Shown here: positions 1 through 8,430 of the stretch, piece after piece | Layout of the letters: every line of letters starts with the position of its first letter | How positions within the stretch are numbered: position 1 is the stretch's first letter | Assembly: GCA_964479405.1 (NCBI GenBank) | Contig: CAYZMA010000010.1 | Coordinates: 1-27,764 of the forward strand | Origin: JAMCZU01 sp964479405 | GTDB lineage: Bacteria > Patescibacteriota > UBA1384 > UBA12157 > JAENIV01 | Reading direction: 5' to 3' | DNA: 27,764 nucleotides | Translations under genes and position numbers: made by a program | The notes under the pieces: model-generated | What the model saw: the letters and a program-made list of their open reading frames with translations, nothing else | What the model was told of the DNA's origin: nothing | The model's database searches: none

Positions 1-1057
1 CAACCAAAGAATCAACCGCTTCCTGAAGCATTCTTTTTTCATTTCTACAAATTACTTCTGGCGCACCCGAAGACAAAAGTCTTTTTAAACGATTATTGCG
101 ATTAATAACCCGGCGATAAAGATCATTTAAGTCCGAAGCGGCAAAACGACCGCCGTCAAGCTGAACCATCGGTCGCAAATCCGGCGGTAAAACCGGTAAT
201 CTGGTCATAATCAACCATTCCGGTCTAATACCAGCATTTTTCATTTCTGCTAAAAGTTTTAATCGTCTTAAAATTTTTCTTTGATTAACAGATGTTGCTT
301 GCTCTAATTCCAAATTAAGATTTTTGTGGAGTTCATCAAGATCAAGTTTTTTTAAATATTCATAAATTGCTTCTGCACCAATACCAACTTTTACAATTTG
401 ACCGTAGCGCAAGGATAAATCTTGATACTTACTTTCGGTTAAAATCATTTTTGGCACAAGCGAAAATATTTCCTGACGGGTGGCTTTATAGGCAACTTCA
501 ATTTTAGCCAAATCCATATTATTGTCACCGGCTTTGTTTTTGGCTTCGCTGTATTTTTTCTCCAGTTGATCCAAAACACTTTTACGAATTTCTTCATTAA
601 TTTCCAAAACCATAAAACCAGCGAAATAAATAACTCTTTCTAATTCAGAAGTGGATAAATCCAAAACTAAACCTAGAATACTTGGCACGCCGTGGACATA
701 CCAAATATGAGTAACCGGCACCGAAAGATCAATATGACCCATTCTTTCACGCCGAACGGCACTGCGAGTTACTTCCACACCACATTTATCGCAAATAACA
801 CCTTTGTAACGAATCTTTTTATATTTGCCACAATAACATTCCCAATCTTTGGTTGGTCCAAAAATTCTTTCGTCAAAAAGACCGTCTCTTTCCGGTTTTT
901 GAGTCCGATAGTTGATTGTTTCAGGTTTTAAAACCTCGCCATAAGACCAATCTAAAATTTGATCCGGAGAGGCAATTGAGATTTTTAAAGCATCAAAATC
1001 AACCATTCTATTTTTTTCTTTGGTTGCATTTTGATTTATTTTTCTAACATTGGCCAT
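1..1057 (-). CDS. rpoC: RNA polymerase beta' subunit, N-terminal part
   Basis: This is the N-terminal ~352 residues of the beta' subunit of RNA polymerase; the rest lies beyond the left edge. Translation from ATG 1057 begins MANVRKINQN. It shows the N-terminal zinc-binding site with Cys74, Cys76, Cys89 and Cys92 (CYCGKY...CDKCG) and the conserved segment RPMVQLDGGRFAASDLNDLY near residue 300, both hallmarks of beta'. The start is supported by a GAGG-type ribosome site a few bases upstream. The gene begins 14 bases after the rpoB stop, so it is cotranscribed with rpoB from the promoter at 4531-4559. Nothing looks broken in the visible part. Confidence 0.97.
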   Translation of the reverse strand, partial: MANVRKINQNATKEKNRMVDFDALKISIASPDQILDWSYGEVLKPETINYRTQKPERDGLFDERIFGPTKDWECYCGKYKKIRYKGVICDKCGVEVTRSAVRRERMGHIDLSVPVTHIWYVHGVPSILGLVLDLSTSELERVIYFAGFMVLEINEEIRKSVLDQLEKKYSEAKNKAGDNNMDLAKIEVAYKATRQEIFSLVPKMILTESKYQDLSLRYGQIVKVGIGAEAIYEYLKKLDLDELHKNLNLELEQATSVNQRKILRRLKLLAEMKNAGIRPEWLIMTRLPVLPPDLRPMVQLDGGRFAASDLNDLYRRVINRNNRLKRLLSSGAPEVICRNEKRMLQEAVDSLV

Positions 1058-1071
1058 ATAATTTTCCTCAA

Positions 1072-4000
1072 TTAAGGTAGGTCTTCGCCTTTATCAATAG
1101 GTTCTTCAACTATTTCCGGTTCGGGCACATCTAATTCCGTCACTTCGGCATCTTTTTCTTCAGTAACAATATTTTCCGGTGCTTCTATCTCTATTTTTTC
1201 TTCAATCTTTTCTACCGGAGCGCTTGGAAGAGCAGATGCTTTTCGACGCGATAGATCGTTAGAATTTAGCATTTCAACATTTAACCCAAGCGATTGAAGT
1301 TCTTTAACTAAAACATAAAAACTAGCCGGAATTTGGGGTTTTTGAATTTCTTCTCCTTTAATAATCGCTTCATAAGCTTTAGATCGGCCAATCACATCGT
1401 CTGATTTAATAGTCAACATTTCCTGCAATGAGTGAGCCGCGCCATAGGCTTCCAAAGCCCAAACTTCCATTTCCCCAAAACGCTGACCTCCAAATTGGGC
1501 TTTTCCACCCAACGGCTGTTGAGTTACCATGGAATACGGACCGGTTGAACGAGCGTGCATTTTGTCGTCAACCAAATGACAAAGCTTCATCACATAAATA
1601 ATCCCAACGGTTGTTTTTTGATCAAACGGCTCACCAGTGCGACCGTCATAAAGTTGAATTTTGCCATCTTCGGGCAAATTGCATTCTTTTAGCATTTCTT
1701 GGATTTTTGGAAAATCAATTGATTCAAAGATAGGCGTTGCCACTTTTATATTTTTTGTTTTAGCCGCCCAACCTAAATGAGTTTCTAGAATTTGACCAAG
1801 GTTCATACGGGAAATAACACCGAGCGGATTTAGAACAATATCAATCGGGGTGCCGTCAGCCAAAAATGGCATTTCTGCTTCTGGTAGAATAGTTGAAAGA
1901 ACCCCTTTATTACCATGACGACCAGCCAACTTATCACCAATTTGAACTTTGCGCTGTTGAGCCACTGAAATTTCCACAATCTGATAAATACCAGCGGCGA
2001 GTTCATCGCCTTTTTCTTTTGAAAAGATTTTAATATCCACAATCCGACCATATTCGCCATGAGGTAGTCGGAGAGAGGTGTCTTTAACATCTTTAGCTTT
2101 TTCGCCAAAAATAGCTCTAAGTAATTTTTCTTCGGCCGAAAGTTCCGTTTCACCTTTTGGCGAGATTTTACCGACTAAAATATCACCAGCAGAGACTTCG
2201 GCTCCAATACGAATTATTCCTTGTTCGTCCAAATTAGCCAAAGCTTCTTCAGAAACATTAGGAATATCGCGGGTTAAAAGTTCCGGTCCAAGTTTAGTGT
2301 CGCGAACTTCTATTGGATATTTTTCAATATGAATAGAAGTATAAACATCTTCACGGACTAATTTTTCGGAAATAATGATCGCGTCTTCAAAATTAGCGCC
2401 TTTAAAAGACATAAAAGCAACTAAAACATTTTTACCTAATGCCAATTCACAATTATCAGTCGCTGAAGAATCAGCCAGTAAATCACCAATTTTTACTTTA
2501 TCGCCAAGGCTCACAACCGAGCGCTGGTTAAGGCAAGTCGCCTGATTTGAACGTTGGAATTTTTTAAGTAAATATCTTTTTTTACCTGTTTTTGTCTCTA
2601 ATATAATTTCGGAACCAGAAACTTCCAATACAACGCCCGCTGTATCGGCAAACAAACATTGACCAGAGTCCCGAGCGGCATCTTGCTCCATACCAGTACC
2701 AACGACTGGTGATTCAGGACGAACAAGAGGTACTGCCTGACGTTCCATATTTGAACCCATGGAAGCGCGAGTGGCGTCATCGTGTTCAACAAAGGGAATT
2801 AAAGCTGTTGAAATAGAGACAATTTGACGAGGTGAAACATCCATATATTGGATTTTTGAGATTCGTTCCAGTTGCGGTTCGCCATATTTACGAACAATGG
2901 TTTTTGACTCAACTAAATAATTATCTTTATCAATTTTAGCCGAAACCGGCACAATAATTGCTTTTTCTTCCTCGTCGGCGTCCAGATAAACGACTTTGCT
3001 GGTGACGCGGGTTTTTTTGTCTTTTTGCTCCACCACAAGATACGGAGTTTCCAAAAAACCGTATTCATTGACTTTAGCGTAAGTTGCCATGTAACCAACT
3101 AAACCAATATTCGGACCTTCCGGCGTTTCAATTGGACAAATCCGACCGTAATGAGATGAGTGAACATCACGAACTTCAAAACCAGCCCGTTCGCGCGAAA
3201 GACCACCCGGTCCAATAGCCGAGAGACATCTTTTATGCTCCAGTTCCGCCAAAGGATTAGTTTGATTCATAAACTGCGAGAGTTGCGATGAAGCAAAAAA
3301 TTCTTGCAAGACCGCCATAATTGGGCGGGCATTAATTAGTTGGCTTGGGGTAACAGTGTCGGAGTCCAAAACTGACATTCTGTCTTTAATGATTCTTTCC
3401 ATCCGAAGCATTCCCACCCGAACTTTACCTTGAATTAATTCTCCGACGGCGCGAACGCGACGATTTTTAAGATGGTCAATATCGTCTTGCTCCGCCATTG
3501 GATCGTTATTAAGTCTGATGATTTCTTTAATTGTATCAATAACATCTTCCAAGCGAAGGACTCTATTTTTAACATCAAAAGAAGCGTTCATGCCTAAACG
3601 CTGATTCATTTTATATCGGCCGACTTTACCTAAATCGTAACGTTTGCGATTGAAAAACATTGCTTCAATAAAAGTTTTAGCAGTTTCTGGAGTTGCCAAA
3701 TCGCCTGGTCTAATTCTTTTATAAACCTCAACTAGGGCTTCTTCGTAAGTTTTAGCGTTGTCTCTAGCTAAAGTAGCTTTAATATAATTGTGATCTTCGT
3801 TGTCATTTACACCTGAAAAAGCCTGAATAATTTGTTCAGTTGTCATGCCCAACGCCCGCAAAAAAGTCGTCACTAAAATTTTTCTTTTTCGGTCAACTTT
3901 TACCGAAATAATATCACGGAGTGAAGTTTCAAGTTCTAGCCAAGCGCCTCTTGAAGGAATAATTTTAGCCCCAAAATACTTTCTACCAGCGACTTCTTCC

Positions 4001-4416
4001 GAGACAAAAAGAACGCCGTAGGAACGAACAATTTGGGAAACAACAACTCTTTCAATTCCGTTAACCATAAAAGTACCACGATCGGTCATTAAAGGAAAAT
4101 CGCCCAAAAAGACGGTTGCTTCTTTAGTTCTACCGGTAATTTTATTTGTCAGTCTTACCTGACAGCGCAGTGGCGCTTCGTAAGTTAAATTTTTGTCCCT
4201 AGTTACATCCTCGCCATAACGAGGCTGATCCATTGAAACGTCTAAAAATTCTAATTGCAAAACTTTCCCAGTGAAATCTTCAACGGGATTAATTTCTTCT
4301 AATAGTTCTTTAATTCCTTCACGAAAAAACCAATTATAAGAGTTTATCTGGACTTCGATTAAATCCTTAATCGGGAGAGATATTCTTTTTTGTTGACCAA
4401 GTTGTATTCTTGACAC
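1072..4416 (-). CDS. rpoB: RNA polymerase beta subunit
   Basis: The catalytic beta subunit of RNA polymerase, about 1114 aa, at the short end for the family as is usual in CPR bacteria. Landmarks in order are the rifampicin-pocket segment near residues 370-405 (SSQLSQFMNQTNPL, then GPGGLSRERAGFEVRD), the PIETPEGPNIGL motif, GDKLAGRHGNKGV and, near the C-terminus, GGKAQFGGQRFGEMEVWALE. The reading frame is open ten codons further upstream. I chose GTG 4416 (SRIQLGQQK...) because a TGGAGA ribosome site sits eight bases before it. The last ~40 residues are a Glu/Asp/Pro-rich acidic tail not seen in E. coli. Positions equivalent to E. coli D516 and R529 are Asn and Cys here. It heads the rpoB-rpoC operon. 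Confidence 0.97.
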   Translation of the reverse strand: MSRIQLGQQKRISLPIKDLIEVQINSYNWFFREGIKELLEEINPVEDFTGKVLQLEFLDVSMDQPRYGEDVTRDKNLTYEAPLRCQVRLTNKITGRTKEATVFLGDFPLMTDRGTFMVNGIERVVVSQIVRSYGVLFVSEEVAGRKYFGAKIIPSRGAWLELETSLRDIISVKVDRKRKILVTTFLRALGMTTEQIIQAFSGVNDNEDHNYIKATLARDNAKTYEEALVEVYKRIRPGDLATPETAKTFIEAMFFNRKRYDLGKVGRYKMNQRLGMNASFDVKNRVLRLEDVIDTIKEIIRLNNDPMAEQDDIDHLKNRRVRAVGELIQGKVRVGMLRMERIIKDRMSVLDSDTVTPSQLINARPIMAVLQEFFASSQLSQFMNQTNPLAELEHKRCLSAIGPGGLSRERAGFEVRDVHSSHYGRICPIETPEGPNIGLVGYMATYAKVNEYGFLETPYLVVEQKDKKTRVTSKVVYLDADEEEKAIIVPVSAKIDKDNYLVESKTIVRKYGEPQLERISKIQYMDVSPRQIVSISTALIPFVEHDDATRASMGSNMERQAVPLVRPESPVVGTGMEQDAARDSGQCLFADTAGVVLEVSGSEIILETKTGKKRYLLKKFQRSNQATCLNQRSVVSLGDKVKIGDLLADSSATDNCELALGKNVLVAFMSFKGANFEDAIIISEKLVREDVYTSIHIEKYPIEVRDTKLGPELLTRDIPNVSEEALANLDEQGIIRIGAEVSAGDILVGKISPKGETELSAEEKLLRAIFGEKAKDVKDTSLRLPHGEYGRIVDIKIFSKEKGDELAAGIYQIVEISVAQQRKVQIGDKLAGRHGNKGVLSTILPEAEMPFLADGTPIDIVLNPLGVISRMNLGQILETHLGWAAKTKNIKVATPIFESIDFPKIQEMLKECNLPEDGKIQLYDGRTGEPFDQKTTVGIIYVMKLCHLVDDKMHARSTGPYSMVTQQPLGGKAQFGGQRFGEMEVWALEAYGAAHSLQEMLTIKSDDVIGRSKAYEAIIKGEEIQKPQIPASFYVLVKELQSLGLNVEMLNSNDLSRRKASALPSAPVEKIEEKIEIEAPENIVTEEKDAEVTELDVPEPEIVEEPIDKGEDLP

Positions 4417-4530
4417 TAAAAAAATCTCCAAACAAACATACAGCAATAACCGCTGCTTAAAGGCAGAGACATCACTTATATATAATAAATTCTTTCCACC
4501 CTTTTCTTCCTTATTTTATTCTCTATTGTG

Positions 4531-4559
4531 ATTATAAATTAGTATTGTTTTTTTGTCAA
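4531..4559 (-). promoter_or_regulatory. Consensus sigma-70 promoter for rpoB-rpoC
   Basis: On the minus strand TTGACA (4554-4559) is followed after exactly 17 bases by TATAAT (4531-4536). Both hexamers match the consensus perfectly. It lies about 115 bases upstream of the rpoB GTG start, predicting a leader of roughly 105-110 bases that contains small inverted repeats (for example CTGC/GCAG). It sits after the hicA stop, so rpoBC is transcribed independently of hicBA. Confidence 0.85.
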
Positions 4560-4576
4560 TAGTTATACCAAGTATA

Positions 4577-4795
4577 TTATATTAAATTGAGAAATTCTTC
4601 AAGAGTTAAACCAGATTGTTTAATGACTGCGCCTAATGTTCCTTTTCTTATATCTTTATTATGATAAGGAACGGTAACTGCTCTATTATTCTTGAGATAA
4701 ATTCTATGACTGCCTTTTTGCCGGACAAACTTAAATCCCGCTTTTTCCAAAATTTTTATTACTTCTTTTGGTTTAAAAGTGGGAATTCTAGGCAT
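4577..4795 (-). CDS. hicA: HicA-family mRNA interferase toxin
   Basis: A 72-aa HicA/YcfA-like protein, the toxin of a type II toxin-antitoxin pair. Known HicA toxins are double-stranded-RNA-binding-fold RNases that cleave mRNA on the ribosome. The sequence has the typical N-terminus (FKPKEVIKILEKAGF) and the conserved RQKGSHRIY motif, whose His30 corresponds to the catalytic histidine. The C-terminal HNKDIRKGTLGAVIKQSGLT also fits the family. It follows hicB by two bases, in hicB-hicA order, and is presumably expressed from the promoter at 5071-5098. The protein is full length with no missing key residue. Confidence 0.9.
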   Translation of the reverse strand: MPRIPTFKPKEVIKILEKAGFKFVRQKGSHRIYLKNNRAVTVPYHNKDIRKGTLGAVIKQSGLTLEEFLNLI

Positions 4796-4797
4796 AT

Positions 4798-5052
4798 TTA
4801 AACTTTTATTTCTATAGGAGCAACTAAAATGGGACTTGTTGCACTTGATGACTCTTTGATTTTGTCTTTCATGACTTCCATATATAACTCAGCTGCTTCT
4901 TTAATATTAACTAACGCGTCTTCGAAAGTATCGCCTTCGGAAATGCAACCAGGAAGTTCGGGAATAGTAACAGTATAGCCACCTATTTCTTTATCTGGTT
5001 CAAAAACGGCAATATATTTATAAATTTTGTGATATTTTTTTGCTAAAGCCAT
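4798..5052 (-). CDS. hicB: HicB-family antitoxin
   Basis: An 84-aa HicB-like antitoxin with the partial RNase H fold that binds and neutralises HicA. The core is visible as YIAVFEPDKEIGGYTVTIPE, then LPGCISEGDTFEDAL and a helix NIKEAAELYMEVMKDK. The C-terminal ~15 residues (ATSPILVAPIEIKV) are short. I see no added ribbon-helix-helix or HTH DNA-binding domain, so autorepression by HicB alone is uncertain. ATG 5052 is preceded by AGAGGA. It is first in the hicBA pair, has its own promoter, and sits between obgE and rpoB. Confidence 0.9.
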   Translation of the reverse strand: MALAKKYHKIYKYIAVFEPDKEIGGYTVTIPELPGCISEGDTFEDALVNIKEAAELYMEVMKDKIKESSSATSPILVAPIEIKV

Positions 5053-5070
5053 TATGTCCTCTTAATTTTA

Positions 5071-5098
5071 ATTATAGCGTTTTTAGCCATTTTGTCAA
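5071..5098 (-). promoter_or_regulatory. Sigma-70 promoter for hicBA
   Basis: TTGACA (5093-5098) and TATAAT (5071-5076) on the minus strand, both perfect, are separated by 16 bases. The predicted start near 5064 leaves a very short leader of about 12 bases carrying the AGAGGA ribosome site of hicB. Confidence 0.75.
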
Positions 5099-5113
5099 TT
5101 TAGTAATCACCCA

Positions 5114-5136
5114 TTGTCCACCTCGTAGGTGGACAA
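5114..5136. repeat. Perfect 10-bp inverted repeat (hairpin)
   Basis: TTGTCCACCT, a 3-base spacer, and AGGTGGACAA form a perfect hairpin 15 bases upstream of the hicBA -35 box and downstream of obgE. No T-run follows on either strand, so it is not a canonical intrinsic terminator. It could be a palindromic repeat, a transcript-end stabiliser or an operator. Confidence 0.7.
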
Positions 5137-5145
5137 CAGGTTTGG

Positions 5146-5178
5146 CTATTTCCGCTCCAGCGGTATTAAGGGATAATT
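5146..5178 (+). repeat. R-family palindromic repeat, copy 1 (left arm lost)
   Basis: This carries the R core CTATTTCCGCTCCAGCGG followed by a right arm AAGGGATAATT, as in copies at 22046 and 24217. The matching left arm (TTATCCC) is missing here and replaced by TTTGG. It is directly followed by an S-family repeat. Confidence 0.75.
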
Positions 5179-5181
5179 TTT

Positions 5182-5230
5182 CACATCCGACTTTTCACAT
5201 CCGATGTGTAAATGCCGATGTGTCAGATAA
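5182..5230 (+). repeat. S-family palindromic repeat, copy 1
   Basis: Nested palindrome: CACATCCGA, then the near-palindrome CACATCCGATGTG, then CCGATGTGTCA. Positions 5196-5230 match 21229-21263 at 33 of 35 bases. It ends against the obgE stop codon, so it would lie in the 3' end of the obgE transcript. Confidence 0.75.
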
Positions 5231-5231
5231 A

Positions 5232-6197
5232 TTAAACAAGCTCCTCTAAAACTTTATCAACCCCTTCACCAGAGACGGCGGAGATTAAATATACCGGTTT
5301 TTTGATTTTTTTAGACAAGTCTTTAGTTATTTTTATGGCTTCTTTTCTTTCCAAAGTATCGGCTTTATTTAAAACAACTAATTCTTTCTTTTTTAATAGT
5401 TCCGGATTCCATTTTTTAAGTTCCGTGCGAATAACTTTATAATCTTGATTTGGATTTTGACTTAAAATATCAATAATATGAATCAAGGCAGTTGTCCGTT
5501 CAATGTGACGGAGGAATTTATCGCCCAAACCAATACCCTCCGATGCCCCGGAAATTAGTCCGGGAATATCAGCAACTACAAATTCTTGGTCGCGAAATTT
5601 TGTTACTCCTAAATTAGGCGATAGAGTTGTAAAAGGATAGTCGGCAATTTTAGGCCGAGCGTTGGAAATGCGACTTAAAAAAGTAGATTTGCCAGAATTC
5701 GGCAGACCCACCAGCCCAACATCGGCAATCAATTTCAATTCTAATTTAAAGTTTCTTTCGTGACCGGGTTTGCCTTTGTGAGCAAAAAAAGGCGCTTGAC
5801 GCACGGCGGTAGCAAAATGGGTATTACCCCAACCACCTCGTCCACCTTTAGCTAAAACGACTCTGTCGCCAATTTTTGTTAAATCACAAAAAATATCTCC
5901 GCCATCTATTCTAACAATTGTCCCTGGTGGAACTTGCAAAATAAGATCATTACCCCCTTTTCCGGTCTGTTTTTTTGACCGGCCATCTTCACCATTCTGG
6001 GCCTGCCACTCCTTTTTGCGGACAAAATCAGTCAAAGTATGAACGGCATCGCTTACCACAAAATAGACATCACCGCCTTTGCCACCATCGCCACCGTCAG
6101 GACCACCTTTGAGAACATATTTTTCCCGACGAAAAGAAACACAGCCATTGCCACCACTGCCCGCCTTAATTTTAATTGTTGCTTCATCTGCAAACAT
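5232..6197 (-). CDS. obgE: Obg family GTPase, no C-terminal OCT domain
   Basis: Obg/CgtA GTPase of 321 aa, a ribosome-associated factor for large-subunit maturation and stress signalling. The glycine-rich Obg fold spans residues 1-158 (GGPDGGDGGKGGDV, KGGRGGWGN). The G domain follows with G1 GLPNSGKST (164-172), switch threonines 190-191, G3 DIPG (210-213), G4 NKAD (277-280) and G5 SAVSG (306-310). It ends just after the G domain, so the variable C-terminal Obg domain of many homologues is absent, as is common in reduced genomes. ATG 6197 lies 22 bases after the M23 peptidase stop with no clear ribosome site, consistent with coupling to the upstream operon. Confidence 0.95.
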   Translation of the reverse strand: MFADEATIKIKAGSGGNGCVSFRREKYVLKGGPDGGDGGKGGDVYFVVSDAVHTLTDFVRKKEWQAQNGEDGRSKKQTGKGGNDLILQVPPGTIVRIDGGDIFCDLTKIGDRVVLAKGGRGGWGNTHFATAVRQAPFFAHKGKPGHERNFKLELKLIADVGLVGLPNSGKSTFLSRISNARPKIADYPFTTLSPNLGVTKFRDQEFVVADIPGLISGASEGIGLGDKFLRHIERTTALIHIIDILSQNPNQDYKVIRTELKKWNPELLKKKELVVLNKADTLERKEAIKITKDLSKKIKKPVYLISAVSGEGVDKVLEELV

Positions 6198-6219
6198 ACT
6201 AATTGATCATACATTTATT

Positions 6220-7203
6220 TTACAAATAACTCAATGGGTTAACCGCTCGGCCGTTTATGGTAATGCGAAAATGAACATGAGTACCAGTGGACCAACCAGT
6301 ATTGCCCATCTTACCAATGACTTGACCTTGATTAACCATTTGCCCCGATGAAACAGAAAAACTTGCCATATGACCATAAAGCGTTTTAAAACCACCGCCA
6401 TGGTCAATTTCAATATGATTACCAAAACCACCACCCCAACCCCGAGTAACACTAACCACTCTACCTGAAGCGGCCGCAAAAAGAGTTGTCCCTGAACGAG
6501 AATCTAAATCAATACCATCGTGAAAATTTTCAAAACTGGTATGACCAAATGGCTGCGACATTGCAAAACCACTCGTTGGTCTTCTAAAAGTGCCGGCAAA
6601 AGCTGTAATAGAAGCGCCAGCCACTTTTTTCTTTTGTAAATTATTAATTGTACTTGGATCTACATCTTGAGGTGGTAACCGCAGTTGCTGACCCGGTCTA
6701 ATCATATCAGATGTAAGGCTATTTACCGCTTTAACCGAAGCAATTTTTAAACCATACTTCCAAGCAATAGAAGAAAGAGTGTCACTACCTTCTACGGTAT
6801 AAGTAATTGTTTTAGTCCGTTTTTCTGGAGCTTTTTGGACTTGAGGTTGAGCCGTAATTTCAGTTGAAGCTAAAACTGGTTTGCCTAAAAAATCTTTATT
6901 TTCCATCGCCAAAGCCACCGTCAGGGGATCTTCATCAATTTTTGTCGTATAAGGACCAACCACCGAAACCACTTGAGCGACATCGGCGGGGGAAATATCC
7001 ATTACCTCTTCAGAAGGAACATAAACACTACTATTTTCAGCCGCTTTAGCAATATCGGCAATCACCGTAAAACCGGCAATAATAATTATTGCTAAATATG
7101 GTAAAAGTTTCCTTTGACTAAAATCAATTAGAGAGTCAGGAATACGATTACGAATCTTTTTACCCAAAGGAATAAAACGATTTAGTATATTAGCTAATAT
7201 AAT
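6220..7203 (-). CDS. LysM domain M23 peptidoglycan endopeptidase
   Basis: A membrane-anchored or exported wall hydrolase. One hydrophobic segment (LLPYLAIIIIAGFTVIA) lies near the N-terminus. A LysM peptidoglycan-binding domain follows (ITYTVEGSDTLSSIAWKYGL to RPGQQLRLPP), then a C-terminal M23 zinc peptidase domain. The LytM-type metal ligands are intact: FHDGID (His, Asp), YGHM and THVHF. The frame shares YbbR's phase and has no ATG or GTG near the ribosome site. The first common start is TTG 7167, about 40 bases past a strong AAGGAG (7208-7213). I therefore set the start at ATT 7203 (327 aa), with ATA 7200 or TTG 7167 (315 aa) as alternatives. It lies between cdaR and obgE in one operon. 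Confidence 0.88.
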   Translation of the reverse strand: MILANILNRFIPLGKKIRNRIPDSLIDFSQRKLLPYLAIIIIAGFTVIADIAKAAENSSVYVPSEEVMDISPADVAQVVSVVGPYTTKIDEDPLTVALAMENKDFLGKPVLASTEITAQPQVQKAPEKRTKTITYTVEGSDTLSSIAWKYGLKIASVKAVNSLTSDMIRPGQQLRLPPQDVDPSTINNLQKKKVAGASITAFAGTFRRPTSGFAMSQPFGHTSFENFHDGIDLDSRSGTTLFAAASGRVVSVTRGWGGGFGNHIEIDHGGGFKTLYGHMASFSVSSGQMVNQGQVIGKMGNTGWSTGTHVHFRITINGRAVNPLSYL

Positions 7204-7207
7204 GGCG

Positions 7208-7213
7208 CTCCTT
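7208..7213 (-). promoter_or_regulatory. Ribosome site deciding the M23 peptidase start
   Basis: AAGGAG on the minus strand overlaps the TAA stop of ybbR. The codons within range are GCC, ATT and ATA; no ATG, GTG or TTG occurs until 7167. This implies ATT (4-base spacing) or ATA (7-base spacing) initiation, or an inefficient TTG. Confidence 0.55.
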
Positions 7214-8430
7214 TAAAGATTTTCTAAACGGACGTTAATAGCTGATGGCACAACCGATGAAAAAGAAATTCCATTTGGTAAAGAGATATTGCTTCGCGAG
7301 ATATCAACTGAATGAACGCCTGCTTGGGAAAATGAGCCAAGATCAACATTTATGGCAATATCTTTCACCGCCACTTGCGATAGATCATAAGTTGAGCCGG
7401 TTAAAACTAAGGTTACTACTTCCGGATCAACGGAAGCAACTTTCAAACTAGAATTTAAATTTTTCCAATTAAAGCCTACTTGAAATTGACGAGTTGAAGC
7501 AATCGGCGAAACGACGATTTTAGCTTTTACCAAAGGAACATTATCAAGGACAGTTACGCCCACCGCTGGTTTTAAAATGGTAGTAAATTCTTTCGTCTCG
7601 GAAAGACCAGTGATATTAATTTCCTTGGTTTCAATAAAACTAATTTGGTTAATTAAAGATGCTGAAGCCGTTACTGCTACTTGGGGCGGATCCGTTTCAA
7701 TGCCCGAAACCCAAAAACCATCAGCCGGCTGACCAGAGGTGATGACTTTAATGCCGACTGTTTTCGCCGATGACGCCTGGACTAAAGGCACTTGAGCCTC
7801 AACTTCAGAAGGAGAAAAACTTAAATTTCTGATTTCATTGCCAGCCGAATCCAAGGCAACCACTTTTAGAATTCTTTGAAGATTGTCTTTTTCACCCGCA
7901 AGAGTGATTTTAGCTGTTGCCTCAAGAATTTTTCCAAGTTCCGAGCTAGCTCCAGAAACTTTAACTCTATCAGGCTTTAATTTCCAATCACCAACCACAA
8001 AACCAGTCGCCGCCTTACCTTCAACTTGTAAAACAACTGGCACTTCCTTTTCGGTAATTTTTTCTAAACGAACCAACACTTTAGCAGGACTAACTTCAAC
8101 AATCTGAACATCGGAAACATTAGAATTAAGTTTTACCGGCAGTTCATAAGTGCCTTCGGTAAAACCAGATAAATCAATAATAGCTGAAAAAGAATCAGCA
8201 TTTAAATTTTTCCAAAGAGCTGACGCGGCGACAATTTTGACTGAAACACTTTCAACATCAGAAACAGCAATCAAACCTTGGGGGCTATTTTTAAAATCAA
8301 TAGGAATTTTTCCGGGAAAAGTGTCAATTTGAGCCAAACCTGAACCAACATAAATCCAAATTAAAACGGCAATTAAAACACTGCTAATTTTGGCGGGAAA
8401 ATTTTGAAAAAATTTCTGAAAAATATTCAT
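7213..8430 (-). CDS. cdaR: YbbR-domain protein, CdaA regulator-like
   Basis: A 405-aa protein with an N-terminal membrane anchor (SSVLIAVLIWIYVGSG) followed by several tandem YbbR-type beta-rich repeats outside the membrane. Examples of the recurring pattern are VPVVLQVEGKAATGFVVGDW, VGIKVITSGQPADGFWVSGI and the IVSPIAS...FNWKNL segment. In Firmicutes CdaR/YbbR binds and regulates the diadenylate cyclase CdaA and is encoded next to it, as here. Its ATG overlaps the cdaA TGA as ATGA, implying translational coupling. The ribosome site GAAGGGG lies inside the end of cdaA. The gene symbol follows from context as well as sequence; the exact repeat count needs a profile search. Confidence 0.88.
   Translation of the reverse strand: MNIFQKFFQNFPAKISSVLIAVLIWIYVGSGLAQIDTFPGKIPIDFKNSPQGLIAVSDVESVSVKIVAASALWKNLNADSFSAIIDLSGFTEGTYELPVKLNSNVSDVQIVEVSPAKVLVRLEKITEKEVPVVLQVEGKAATGFVVGDWKLKPDRVKVSGASSELGKILEATAKITLAGEKDNLQRILKVVALDSAGNEIRNLSFSPSEVEAQVPLVQASSAKTVGIKVITSGQPADGFWVSGIETDPPQVAVTASASLINQISFIETKEINITGLSETKEFTTILKPAVGVTVLDNVPLVKAKIVVSPIASTRQFQVGFNWKNLNSSLKVASVDPEVVTLVLTGSTYDLSQVAVKDIAINVDLGSFSQAGVHSVDISRSNISLPNGISFSSVVPSAINVRLENL

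Noticed and set aside
692..931. Open frames opposite rpoC, rpoB, gyrA, gyrB and infB
   Set aside because: They are antisense shadows of strongly conserved genes, with no ribosome sites or recognisable products.
4417..4446. rpoB start at 4446
   Set aside because: The GTG at 4416 has a well-placed TGGAGA and begins the conserved sequence; the upstream residues are not beta-like.
5114..5136. Intrinsic terminator for obgE
   Set aside because: The stem is perfect, but no T-run follows on the minus strand.
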